Assembly: GCF_018531375.1 (NCBI RefSeq)
Contig: NZ_JAHBOH010000002.1
Location: 434,001-498,000 of the forward strand
Origin: Cellulomonas fulva
Lineage (GTDB): Bacteria; Actinomycetota; Actinomycetes; Actinomycetales; Cellulomonadaceae
Direction: 5' to 3'
DNA: 64,000 nucleotides
Shown one piece after another: positions 1 through 8,103 of this stretch; position 1 is the stretch's first letter; the number at the start of each line of letters is the position of its first letter. The notes under the pieces were generated by a model. That model was not told the DNA's origin. It saw only the letters and a list, made by a program, of their open reading frames with translations, and did not search any database. The translations under genes and the position numbers were made by a program.

Positions 1-885
1 CGCCGCGACCGGCAGGAGGCGCCGGTGCGCCGGGCCGGTGAGCGGCGACACGCCGTGCGGCAGCACCAGCCCGACGAACCCGATCGCACCGCTCACGGCC
101 ACCAGCCCGCCGGTGAGCAGCGCGACGAGCGTCATGAGCGTCCAGCGCGTGCGGTCCACGTCGATGCCGAGCGCGGCGGCGGCGGTGTCGCCGAAGGTGA
201 ACGCGTCGAGCCGCGTCGCGGCGCCCAGCAGGACGCTGCCGACGACGAGCGCGGCGCCGCCCGCGATCGCGACCGACGTCCATGTCGCGCCCGCGAGCGA
301 GCCCATGAGCCAGGACAGGATCTCGCGGTAGGAGTCGCCCGTCGCGGTCCAGAACACCACGAAGGAGGTGGCGGCGGCGGCGAGCTGGGAGACGGCGAGC
401 CCCGCGAGCACGGCGCGCGTGGGGGTGACCGAGCCGCCGGTGCGGGCGAGCGCGAGGGTCGCGACGAGCGCGGCGAGCGCCCCGACGAACGCCGCGACGG
501 GGAGCAGCACCGCGACGCCGAGCACCAGGACCGCGACCGCGCCCAGCGACGCCCCGGAGGACAGCCCGAGGAGGTACGGGTCCGCGAGCGGGTTGCGCGT
601 GAGCGACTGCATGACGGCCCCGGCCACCGCGAGGCCGCCCCCGACGGCGGCTGCCGTCAGCACGCGGGGGAGGCGGAGCTCCCAGACGATCGCGTCGTGC
701 AGCGGCGGGACGTCGCCGCCCACCCCGAGGTGGCTGCCGATCACCCGCGCGACCTCGCCGACGCCCAGCCCGGCGGGTCCCACGGTGACGGCCACGAGCA
801 GGCTCGCGACGAGCAGCGCACCGCCCACCCCCAGCAGCAGCGTGAGCGGCGGGCGCCGCACCGGGACGGCTGCGGGGGTCGGCAC
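1..885 (-). CDS. FecCD-family iron/siderophore ABC transporter permease (3' end outside window)
   Basis: Integral membrane permease of a FecCD/BtuC-type importer, passing ferric-siderophore, heme or cobalamin across the inner membrane. Translating the minus strand from GTG at 885 gives a hydrophobic protein with family features: a membrane segment after about 15 residues, the ELRLPRVL stretch near residue 65, then GxxLAxAGxxxQxxxRNPLADPxxLG, then GAIGFVGLVLPH near the cut. 295 residues are present of a usual 330-350, so the last part lies off the window. It starts 2 nt after the binding-protein stop, so the two are co-transcribed. Family is certain, substrate is inferred. Confidence 0.9.
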   Translation of the reverse strand, partial: MPTPAAVPVRRPPLTLLLGVGGALLVASLLVAVTVGPAGLGVGEVARVIGSHLGVGGDVPPLHDAIVWELRLPRVLTAAAVGGGLAVAGAVMQSLTRNPLADPYLLGLSSGASLGAVAVLVLGVAVLLPVAAFVGALAALVATLALARTGGSVTPTRAVLAGLAVSQLAAAATSFVVFWTATGDSYREILSWLMGSLAGATWTSVAIAGGAALVVGSVLLGAATRLDAFTFGDTAAAALGIDVDRTRWTLMTLVALLTGGLVAVSGAIGFVGLVLPHGVSPLTGPAHRRLLPVAA

Positions 886-887
886 GG

Positions 888-1949
888 TCAGGAGCCCAGC
901 GCGGCGACCTGGTCGACGAGCGTGGCCACGGTGTCGGCGTTGCGCACGCCTGCCTCCGTGGCCGCGAACGGCACGACGACGTAGCGCTCGTCCTGCACCG
1001 CGCGCAGCGCGGCGGTGGCGGGGTTGGCGGCGAGCGCGGCCTTCTTGTCGTCGGCGGAGTTCCACACCGAGTCCACCAGCACGAGGACGTCGGGGTCGGC
1101 CGCGACGACCTCCTCCCAGCCCACCGAGGTCCACGTGTCCCGCACGTCGGCGAAGACGTTGGTCAGTCCGGCCGCCTCGAGCATCATCTCGGGCGCCCCG
1201 ATCCCCGCCCCCACGTACGGCGTGTCGGTGCCCGACGACCACCAGACGACGGTCTGCCCGTCCGCAGGCTCGACGGCGGCGAGCGTGGACTGCTGCTCGG
1301 CGACGACCGTCTCCGCCGCGGCCGGCTCGCCGAGCACCGCCCCGGCCTCGCGGATCTCGTCGTACACGTCGTCGAACGTCAGCGGGTCCGGCTGGTAGCC
1401 GGGCTCCTTGCACGCCGAGGGCGAGACGTAGGTCGCGATCCCGTAGCCCGCCAGCGTGTCCCGCTCGCCCGCGCCGTCGGCCGAGAACGTCGACTCCCAG
1501 CCGCCGTAGACCAGGTCCGGCTCGAGCGCGAGCGTCGCCTCCTGGCCCGGCACCTTGTCCGAGACGACGGGGACGTCGGCGAGGGCTGCGGCCAGGTCCT
1601 CCGGCGGGGGCCCGTCGCTGAACGCGGTCCCGACGAGGCGGTCGGCCGCCCCGAGCGCGGCCACCATCTCCGCCGTCGAGGACTTGACCGCGAGGATGCG
1701 CTGCGGGGCGGAGTCGAACGTCACCTCGGTGCCGCAGTTGTCGACCGTGACGGGGTAGTCGGCGGCGGCAACGGACGCGATGGCGGTCGGCCCGGCGGCG
1801 GCCGGCGTGGTGTCGGCGTCGGGCGTGTCATCGCCGCACGCGCTGAGCGTCAGCACGGCGCCGACCGCCAGGACGGTCGCGGCGGGCACCAGCCGGCGCT
1901 GGCGGCGCCGTCGGAGCGGGTGGAGCGGGTGGCGCACGGGCGTGGGCAT
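888..1949 (-). CDS. Periplasmic-binding-type lipoprotein of iron/siderophore ABC importer
   Basis: Extracytoplasmic solute-binding protein (FepB/FecB/BtuF fold, peripla_BP_2) that delivers ligand to the FecCD permease downstream. The start is the ATG at 1949, chosen because GGAGGA lies 4-6 nt upstream; the product is 353 aa. An N-terminal positively charged stretch and membrane segment end in the lipobox LSAC, so it is probably a lipid-anchored lipoprotein. Family features include the PQRILAVKSSTAEM segment near residue 80, and AADPDVLVLVDS followed by AVQDERYVVVP in the C-terminal lobe. Substrate (ferric siderophore versus cobalamin) cannot be decided from sequence; no cobalamin riboswitch is visible upstream. 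Confidence 0.9.
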   Translation of the reverse strand: MPTPVRHPLHPLRRRRQRRLVPAATVLAVGAVLTLSACGDDTPDADTTPAAAGPTAIASVAAADYPVTVDNCGTEVTFDSAPQRILAVKSSTAEMVAALGAADRLVGTAFSDGPPPEDLAAALADVPVVSDKVPGQEATLALEPDLVYGGWESTFSADGAGERDTLAGYGIATYVSPSACKEPGYQPDPLTFDDVYDEIREAGAVLGEPAAAETVVAEQQSTLAAVEPADGQTVVWWSSGTDTPYVGAGIGAPEMMLEAAGLTNVFADVRDTWTSVGWEEVVAADPDVLVLVDSVWNSADDKKAALAANPATAALRAVQDERYVVVPFAATEAGVRNADTVATLVDQVAALGS

Positions 1950-2066
1950 CGGTCCTCCGGTGGGCGACGCGCCGCGCACGCCGTCGGGCGCGGGAAGGTG
2001 GAGAGGGACGGGTGCCGGCGCACGTCGCGCCGCGGAGGACCGTCCCAGTCGAGGCCGGTGCGACCT

Positions 2067-2082
2067 GGTCGAACGTCCGACC
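2067..2082. promoter_or_regulatory. Inverted repeat upstream of iron-type importer (candidate operator)
   Basis: GGTCG and CGACC flank a 6-nt centre (AACGTC), about 120 bp upstream of the binding-protein start. The symmetry and position suit a regulator site, but it matches no consensus I know. A TAAGG/TTAGG half-site at 2101-2105 loosely resembles part of a DtxR/IdeR box, but its partner half is wrongly spaced. Confidence 0.25.
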
Positions 2083-2104
2083 GAGGTTCCGCCGCCACCC
2101 TAAG

Positions 2105-2390
2105 GACGCCGCCGCCCCACAGCAAACCAACCCCCCCGCCCCCCGCCCCCGCCGACCCCCGCCCGACCCCGCCCCCGCCCCACCCCGCCACCCCGCCCGA
2201 CCCCGCCACCTGCCGCCGAGAACGCCTTCCCTCAGGGTCTGGCCGTTGAGAGCCGGAGGGAAGGCGTTCTCGGCGGGGTGGTTGTGGGGTCGGGTCGGGT
2301 CGGGCCGGGGTCCGCGCCGGGTTGGGGGTCGGGGGGTCTGGGTGGGGGTCGGGGGTCTGGGTGGGGGTGGGGTGGGGTCGGTGTCGTAGC
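2105..2390. repeat. C-tract / perfect 21-bp hairpin / G-tract palindromic spacer
   Basis: This fills most of the 488-bp gap between the divergent importer and dehydrogenase genes. Positions 2127-2210 are runs of 4-7 C separated by single bases. Arms 2213-2233 and 2256-2276 are perfectly complementary over 21 bp with a 22-nt loop. 2274-2380 is then G-rich (runs of 3-6 G). The whole forms one imperfect palindrome with G-quadruplex potential on the plus strand. A plausible -10 (TAGCGT, 2387-2392) for the dehydrogenase lies at its right edge. I see no gene in it. Confidence 0.75.
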
Positions 2391-2437
2391 GTGCTCGTGC
2401 GGGCTGGACGCCCGCGGGACACAGTCGAGGAGCAGGC

Positions 2438-3205
2438 ATGAGCAGCACCGTCCACGGCCGCCACCGGCGCGCCGTCGTCACCGGCGCGTCGTCCGGGATC
2501 GGCGCGGCCACGGTCCGCCTGCTGCGCGCGGAGGGCTGGGACGTGCTGGCCACGGCGCGGCGGGCCGACCGGCTGGCCGCGCTCGCGCAGGAGACGGGCG
2601 CCGAGACGTTCGTGGCCGACGTGACGTCCGACGAGGACGTCGCGGCGCTCGTCGCGCACGTGCGGTCCACGGGCGGGCTGGACGCGGTGGTCAACAACGC
2701 GGGCGGTGCGCTGGGCCAGGACACCGTCGAGGACGGCGACCTGGACCAGTGGCGGGCGATGTTCGAGCTCAACGTCCTCGGCACGCTCCGGGTCACGCAG
2801 GGTCTGCTGCCGCTGCTGCGCGAGCGCGGCCAGGGCGACGTCGTCGTCGTGACGTCCACCGCGGCCCACGGGGCCTACCCGGGGGGCGCGGGCTACACCG
2901 GCGCCAAGCACGCCGAGCGCATGCTCGCCACGACGCTGCGCTGGGAGATCGTCGGCGAGCCGATCCGCGTCATCGAGGTCGCGCCCGGCGCGGTCGCGAC
3001 GGAGGAGTTCTCGCTCGTGCGCTTCGACGGGGACGCCGAGCGGGCCGCCAAGGTCTACGAGGGGTACCAGCCGCTCGTTGCCGAGGACGTCGCCGAGGCC
3101 ATCGCGTGGACGCTCGCGCGGCCCGCGCACGTCAACGTGGACCTGCTCGTCGTGCGTCCGCGCGCGCAGGCGAACAACACGACGATCGCGCGCACGGGCG
3201 TCTGA
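2438..3205 (+). CDS. Short-chain dehydrogenase/reductase (SDR)
   Basis: A classical SDR of 255 aa, NAD(P)-dependent oxidoreductase of the Rossmann type, expected to be cytosolic. Seen directly: the cofactor motif TGASSGIG at about residues 15-22, VVNNAGG near residue 86, a catalytic serine in VVTSTAAHG, and YTGAK giving the Tyr-x3-Lys pair near residue 155. The ATG start is supported by GAGGAG 5-10 nt upstream. It is followed by a 58-bp gap to the ABC exporter genes, so co-transcription is possible. Substrate unknown. A duplicated 13-bp unit (GCCTGCCCGACGA) lies just after the stop. Confidence 0.88.
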   Translation: MSSTVHGRHRRAVVTGASSGIGAATVRLLRAEGWDVLATARRADRLAALAQETGAETFVADVTSDEDVAALVAHVRSTGGLDAVVNNAGGALGQDTVEDGDLDQWRAMFELNVLGTLRVTQGLLPLLRERGQGDVVVVTSTAAHGAYPGGAGYTGAKHAERMLATTLRWEIVGEPIRVIEVAPGAVATEEFSLVRFDGDAERAAKVYEGYQPLVAEDVAEAIAWTLARPAHVNVDLLVVRPRAQANNTTIARTGV

Positions 3206-3251
3206 GCCTGCCCGACGAGCCTGCCCGACGAGCGCTGTCGGCGGACGGTCG

Positions 3252-3257
3252 TAGGGT
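3252..3257 (+). promoter_or_regulatory. -10-like hexamer, leaderless start of ABC exporter gene
   Basis: TAGGGT ends 6 nt before the GTG at 3264 and no ribosome binding site is present, as expected for a leaderless transcript. Confidence 0.45.
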
Positions 3258-3263
3258 GATCGG

Positions 3264-5252
3264 GTGCCCTCAGATCCACCCCGCACACCGCGACTCTCGC
3301 CCACCCCCGCTCCCCAGCCCTCCGGCTCGTCGCCCCGCACGGCCCCCCAGCGCACGGCGTCCACCACCAGCGTCCTGCTCCGCCTGGTCGCCTGGGGCCG
3401 CCCCGCCCTGCCCCGCATCGTCCTCGGCGGGCTGACGGCGCTCGGCGCGAGCCTGCTCGCCCTCGCCGTCCCGCAGGTGCTCCGCGCGGTCGTCAACGGC
3501 CCCCTGCTGACCAGCGGGTCCCGGACGGGGGTCGTCGAGGCGGCGGGGCTGGTGCTGCTGCTGGGCGCGCTCGAGGCGTTCCTCGTCTGGTGCCGCCGGG
3601 CGCTGATCCTCACGCCCGGGACCAACGTCGAGCTGGCCATGCGGCGGGACCTGTTCCGTCGCCTGCTGGACCTGCCCGTCGAGTTCCACGACCGCTGGTC
3701 GGGCGGGCAGCTGCTGTCCCGCTCGATGAGCGACCTGTCCACGGTGCGGCGGTGGATGGTGTTCGGCCTCGTGATGCTCTGCGTGAGCGCGACGACCGTG
3801 GTCGTCGGGGTCGGCCTCATGATCGCGACCGCGCCGGTGCTCGGGCTCGTCTACCTCGCGGGCGCGGTGCCGATGGTCTGGCTGGGCTTCCGGTTCCGGC
3901 GCGACTACCGGGTGGTCGCCCGGCGCGCGCGGGACCAGGCGGGTGACCTGGCGACGACCGTCGAGGAGTCCGTGCACGGCATCCGGGTGCTCAAGGCCTT
4001 CGGCCGCGGCGAGGACGCCCTCGGCGACTTCGTGCGGCAGGCGGACGCGCTCCGGGCGACCGAGGTCGCCAAGGCCCGCACGCAGTCGCGCGTGACCTTC
4101 GCGCTCGGGGCGATCCCCGAGGCCGTCCTGGCCGTCTCGCTCGCGATCGGCGTCGTGCTGGCCGCGCGCGGTGACGTGTCCGTCGGCGCGCTGGTCGCCT
4201 TCTTCGCGACGGCCGCGATCGTCAACGCGCCCGTCGAGCGGCTCGGTCAGCTGCTCGCGATGACCCTCGACGCGCGCGCCGCCACGGAGCGGTTCGTCCA
4301 GGTCATCGACACCGTCCCCGCCGTCCAGGACCCGGACGAGCCCGCGCGCCTGTCTGCGCCGCCCGGCGGCGGGTCGCTCGTCGAGCTGGCCGACGTGCGG
4401 TTCGCGCACCCCGGACGGGGCCGCGACGCGGGCACCGAGATCCTGACGGGGATCGACCTGCGGCTCGAGCCGGGCACGACGACCGCGCTGGTCGGGCTCA
4501 CGGGCAGCGGCAAGACGACGCTCCTGCAGCTCGTGCCCCGGCTCTACGACGTGACGGCCGGTGCCGTCCGGGTCGACGGGGTGGACGTCCGCGACCTCAC
4601 CCGGGCAGAGCTCCGGGCCGCGGTCTCCGTGGCGTTCGAGGACCCGATCCTGTTCTCGGCGTCGGTGCGCGAGAACGTGCTGATGGGCGCCCCGGACGAC
4701 CTGCCGCCCGAGCAGGCGGAGGCGCTCCTGCAGCGCTCGCTCGACGTGGCGCGGGCGGGGTTCGCCCGTGACCTGCCCGACGGGCTGGACACCGTGATCG
4801 GGGAGGAGGGGCTGAGCCTGTCCGGCGGCCAGCGGCAGCGGGTCGCCCTCGCGCGAGCCATCGCCGTGCGCCCCCGCGTCCTGCTGCTCGACGACCCGCT
4901 GTCCGCGCTCGACGTCACGACGGAGGCCGAGGTCACGCGCCGGCTGCGGGAGGAGCTCGCGGGGACCACGACGCTCGTCGTCGCGCACCGGCCCTCGACC
5001 GTCGCGCTCGCGGACCGCGTCGCGGTGCTCGAGGACGGGCGCATCACCGCCGTCGGCGCGCACGCCGACCTGCTGGCCACGCACGCGCACTACCGGTACG
5101 TCCTGACGGCCCTCGAGCTCGAGGACACCGAGCGGGCGGCGCTCGAGGCCGAGCGCCGCGACCGGGCGGCGGAGCGCCGCGAGGACGAGGAGTCCGAGGT
5201 CGTGGAGGTCGCGGACGAGACGGCCGACGAGAAGCTGGAGGTGCGGCGATGA
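3264..5252 (+). CDS. ABC exporter half-transporter, degenerate-site subunit
   Basis: A 662-aa half-transporter: proline-rich N-terminal tail (1-35), six-helix exporter membrane domain (about 45-330), then a nucleotide-binding domain. Walker A GLTGSGKTT is near residue 411, signature LSGGQ near 519, Walker B VLLLDDP near 540 with Asp in place of the catalytic Glu, and the H-loop VVAHRPS. The Q-loop region reads VAFEDPILFS, without the usual Gln. These changes mark the degenerate member of a heterodimer (TM287/288, BmrCD type). The C-terminus is an acidic tail. It overlaps the next gene by ATGA, so they are translationally coupled. Substrate (drug, lipid or peptide) unknown. Confidence 0.92.
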   Translation: MPSDPPRTPRLSPTPAPQPSGSSPRTAPQRTASTTSVLLRLVAWGRPALPRIVLGGLTALGASLLALAVPQVLRAVVNGPLLTSGSRTGVVEAAGLVLLLGALEAFLVWCRRALILTPGTNVELAMRRDLFRRLLDLPVEFHDRWSGGQLLSRSMSDLSTVRRWMVFGLVMLCVSATTVVVGVGLMIATAPVLGLVYLAGAVPMVWLGFRFRRDYRVVARRARDQAGDLATTVEESVHGIRVLKAFGRGEDALGDFVRQADALRATEVAKARTQSRVTFALGAIPEAVLAVSLAIGVVLAARGDVSVGALVAFFATAAIVNAPVERLGQLLAMTLDARAATERFVQVIDTVPAVQDPDEPARLSAPPGGGSLVELADVRFAHPGRGRDAGTEILTGIDLRLEPGTTTALVGLTGSGKTTLLQLVPRLYDVTAGAVRVDGVDVRDLTRAELRAAVSVAFEDPILFSASVRENVLMGAPDDLPPEQAEALLQRSLDVARAGFARDLPDGLDTVIGEEGLSLSGGQRQRVALARAIAVRPRVLLLDDPLSALDVTTEAEVTRRLREELAGTTTLVVAHRPSTVALADRVAVLEDGRITAVGAHADLLATHAHYRYVLTALELEDTERAALEAERRDRAAERREDEESEVVEVADETADEKLEVRR

Positions 5253-7090
5253 GCGCGGGCACGGGCGCGGACCGCGCGGCGGCGCCGCGCGGGACGGTCA
5301 CCGACGACGAGCGCGAGGACCCCCGCGCGGTGCGGCGCCGGTCGCTGCGGCTGCTCGGGTCGCTGATCCGTCCGGTCGCCGGGCCGGCGTGGTGGACGGT
5401 CGCGCTCGTCGTGCTCGCGCAGCTCGCCGCGGTGGCGGGCCCCGCGCTCGTCGCGTTCGGCATCGACTCGGCGCTGCCCGCGCTCGCCGACGACGACGAC
5501 GCCGCGCCGCTGGTGCTGGCGGCGGGCACGTACCTGGTGCTCGCGCTCGGCGGCGGTCTGCTCTCGGCGCAGGTGGTGCGCGCGTCGGCGCGGGTGAGCC
5601 AGGCGATCCTGCTCGACCTGCGGGGCCGGCTGTTCCGGCACACGCAGCGGCTCAGCCTCGAGTTCCACGAGCGGTACACCTCGGGCCGGATCATCTCGCG
5701 GCAGACCTCGGACACCGACGCGCTGCGCGAGCTGCTCGACGGCGGCGTGACGACCCTGGCGTCGAGCGGGCTCGCGATGGTCTTCACGGCCGCGTCGCTC
5801 GTGTGGCTCGACCCGCGCAGCGGGCTCGTGCTGCTGGTGGCGGTGGTGCCGGGCGTGCTGCTCACGCGGTGGTTCCAGATCCGGTCGCAGCGTCAGTACC
5901 GGCTCAACCGCACGGCCGCGGCGCGGGTGATCGTGCGCTTCGTGGAGACCATGACGGGCATCCGCGCGGTGCAGGCGTTCCGCCGGGAGGGCCGGGCCGA
6001 CGCGGTGTACGGCGCGGAGGCGGAGGACTACCGGCGCACGACGGCCGAGGCGATCCGGGTCAACGGGGTGTTCGACACCGGGCTCACGCTCATCGGCAAC
6101 GTCACCGTCGCGGCGGTGCTGCTGGTCGGTGGCCTGCGCGTGCTCGACGACGGGCTCGAGGTCGGCGTGCTCGTGGCGGCCGTGCTGTACGCGCGGCGGT
6201 TCTTCCAGCCGCTCGCGCAGATCGGCATGTTCTACAACTCGTTCCAGTCGGCGACCGCGGCGCTGGAGAAGCTGTCCGCGCTGCTCGCCGAGGAGCCCAC
6301 CGTGCCGGACCCGGCCGAGCCCGTCGCGCTGCCGCGCGTGCGGGGCGACGTGCGGTTCGCGGACGTCGAGTTCGGCTACGGCGCGGGGCCCAGCGTCCTG
6401 CCGGCCATGGACCTGCACGTGCCGGCGGGACAGTCGCTCGCGCTGGTGGGGGAGACGGGCGCGGGCAAGTCCACGATCGCCAAGCTGCTCGCGCGCTTCT
6501 ACGACGTGCGCACGGGTGCGGTCCTGCTCGACGGCGTGGACGTGCGCCGCATCGACCCGACCGATCTCCGCCGAGCCGTCGTGATGGTCACCCAGGAGGC
6601 CTACCTGTTCTCCGGCTCGATCGCCGCGAACATCGCGCTCGGCCGTCCGGACGCCTCCCGCGAGGAGATCGAGGCCGCGGCGCGCGCCGTCGGGGTGCAC
6701 GAGCTCGTCGCCGCGATGCCGCAGGGCTACGACACGGACGTGGACAAGCGCGGCGGGCGGCTCTCCGCCGGCCAGCGGCAGCTCGTCTCGTTCGCGCGCG
6801 CGTTCCTCGCGGACCCGGCCGTGCTCATCCTCGACGAGGCGACGAGCTCGCTCGACGTGCCGGGCGAGGCGCTGGTCCAGCGCGGCCTGCGCACGCTCCT
6901 CGCCGGGCGGACCGCGGTGGTCATCGCCCACCGGCTCTCGACCGTGATGGGCTCCGATCGCGTGCTCGTCGTCGACGGCGGACGCGTGGTCGAGGACGGC
7001 AGCCCGGCCGAGCTCGCCGCCGGCGACGGGCGGTTCGCCGAGCTCTACGCGGACTGGCAGGCGACCCTGACCGCCTCCCACCCCACCTGA
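5249..7090 (+). CDS. ABC exporter half-transporter, catalytic subunit
   Basis: A 613-aa partner of the preceding subunit. The membrane domain is at about 35-330 and the nucleotide-binding domain at 370-600. Walker A GETGAGKST is near 400, the Q-loop MVTQEAYLFSGS is canonical, Walker B VLILDEATSSLD keeps the catalytic Glu, and the H-loop is IAHRLST. Its signature is LSAGQ instead of LSGGQ. In such heterodimers this signature faces the Asp-type Walker B of the partner, so both sequence changes fall in the same ATP site. The ATG lies within the stop of the upstream gene. A strong hairpin follows at 7111. Confidence 0.93.
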   Translation: MSAGTGADRAAAPRGTVTDDEREDPRAVRRRSLRLLGSLIRPVAGPAWWTVALVVLAQLAAVAGPALVAFGIDSALPALADDDDAAPLVLAAGTYLVLALGGGLLSAQVVRASARVSQAILLDLRGRLFRHTQRLSLEFHERYTSGRIISRQTSDTDALRELLDGGVTTLASSGLAMVFTAASLVWLDPRSGLVLLVAVVPGVLLTRWFQIRSQRQYRLNRTAAARVIVRFVETMTGIRAVQAFRREGRADAVYGAEAEDYRRTTAEAIRVNGVFDTGLTLIGNVTVAAVLLVGGLRVLDDGLEVGVLVAAVLYARRFFQPLAQIGMFYNSFQSATAALEKLSALLAEEPTVPDPAEPVALPRVRGDVRFADVEFGYGAGPSVLPAMDLHVPAGQSLALVGETGAGKSTIAKLLARFYDVRTGAVLLDGVDVRRIDPTDLRRAVVMVTQEAYLFSGSIAANIALGRPDASREEIEAAARAVGVHELVAAMPQGYDTDVDKRGGRLSAGQRQLVSFARAFLADPAVLILDEATSSLDVPGEALVQRGLRTLLAGRTAVVIAHRLSTVMGSDRVLVVDGGRVVEDGSPAELAAGDGRFAELYADWQATLTASHPT

Positions 7091-7110
7091 CCCCCCTTCC
7101 TCGACCCCAC

Positions 7111-7172
7111 CCGCGACCCCGTGATCTCTCCGGCTCTGAGCGGTCAGAGCCGGAGACATCGCGGGGTCGCGG
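7111..7172. terminator. Bidirectional hairpin between convergent ABC and MerR genes
   Basis: Arms 7111-7139 and 7144-7172 pair over 29 positions with one mismatch and one G-T wobble, and the loop is GCGG. It lies between two convergent genes, so it can terminate both. No T-run is present. The inner part shares a core with the hairpin at 2231-2258 (see findings). Confidence 0.8.
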
Positions 7173-7228
7173 ACGGGGACGGAGTCGGGACGGGAACGGA
7201 GTCGGGGCGGGGGTGGGTGCCGGGGCGG

Positions 7229-8020
7229 TCAGGAGCGGGCGGCCGCCCAGGCGCGGAGGGCGTCGCGGACGAAGGTCGCGCCCGGAGCGCCGCCGTAGCC
7301 CGCCGCGAAGCGCGGGTCGGCGACGTACATGTCGGCGAGGCCCAGGACGTACGCGACCGGCGAGCCGATGCCGTGCCCGGGCGTCCCGGGGATCGCGGTC
7401 AGCCACGCGACGTGGCGCGCGGCCAGCGCCTGCGCCTCGTCGGACGCGGGGTCGGTGCCCGACTCCGCCGCGGCGCGCCAGTCCGCGGACAGCCGTGCCG
7501 CGCGCTTCTGCCACGCGGTGCGCTCGCCGTCGTCCATGCCGCGCCACCAGGCGTCGGACGTCGCGTACGCGTCCTGGCCCCAGCGCTCCTCGACCTCCTG
7601 CCGGTACTGGGTGTGGTCGAACCCGTCGAACATCTCCTCGGCCATGAGACCGGCTCCTTCCTCTCGTGCGGTTCCTCGTGCGCCTTCTCGTGCGCTCTCT
7701 CGTGCCGTGAGCGTGCGCTCGACCGACGCGACCAGACGCGCCAGCCGGTCCTGCTCGGCGCGCAACCACCGCAGGTGGCGGCGCAGCGCGGTCGCCTCGT
7801 CGTGCTCGCGGTCCAGGACCCGGCCGATCTCGGCCAGGCCGAGGCCCAGCTCGCGCAGCAGCAGGACGCGCTGCAGGCGGACGAGCGCGGTCTCGTCGTA
7901 CCACCGGGTGCCTCCTGCGGAGACCCGGCTCGGCGGCACCAGCCCGACCGCGTCGTAGTGCCGCAGGGTCCGGCTCGTGGTGCCCGTCAGCCGGGCGACC
8001 TCCTGGATGGACGCGTCCAC
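7229..8020 (-). CDS. MerR-family regulator with TipAS antibiotic-recognition domain
   Basis: A 263-aa TipA-like activator. Residues 1-70 form the MerR winged helix (SIQEVARLTGTTSRTLRHYD). A coiled-coil dimerization helix follows, then a TipAS domain from about residue 125, beginning MAEEMFDGFDHTQY and continuing WGQDAYATSDAWW. TipAS domains bind thiopeptide-like and other multidrug ligands and switch on promoters. The GTG at 8020 was chosen for the AAGGAGG 6-9 nt upstream. Located next to an ABC exporter transcribed toward it. A role in controlling that exporter is possible, but no matching operator is visible before the exporter genes. Confidence 0.9.
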   Translation of the reverse strand: MDASIQEVARLTGTTSRTLRHYDAVGLVPPSRVSAGGTRWYDETALVRLQRVLLLRELGLGLAEIGRVLDREHDEATALRRHLRWLRAEQDRLARLVASVERTLTARESAREGARGTAREEGAGLMAEEMFDGFDHTQYRQEVEERWGQDAYATSDAWWRGMDDGERTAWQKRAARLSADWRAAAESGTDPASDEAQALAARHVAWLTAIPGTPGHGIGSPVAYVLGLADMYVADPRFAAGYGGAPGATFVRDALRAWAAARS

Positions 8021-8056
8021 CGCTCCTCCTTCCGTGGCGACGCACGCCACGGTAGA

Positions 8057-8075
8057 GGTTGACGTCGCGTCAACC
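8057..8075. promoter_or_regulatory. MerR-type palindromic operator
   Basis: GGTTGACGTCGCGTCAACC has perfect 8-bp arms around a 3-nt centre, 37 bp upstream of the regulator's start. MerR proteins usually bind such dyads in their own promoters, so autoregulation is the natural reading. TTGACG on the minus strand could serve as the -35. Confidence 0.6.
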
Positions 8076-8103
8076 GCAAGCCGGCGCGCAGCCTGCGGAA
8101 GGG

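Noticed and set aside
2081-2105. DtxR/IdeR iron box
   Set aside because: TTAGG and AACCT halves are seen on the minus strand but are 3 bp too far apart and otherwise do not match the 19-bp consensus.
1950-2110. Cobalamin riboswitch before the FecCD-type importer
   Set aside because: Neither the B12-box nor the conserved GGGAA and GCCACTG elements are present on the minus strand.
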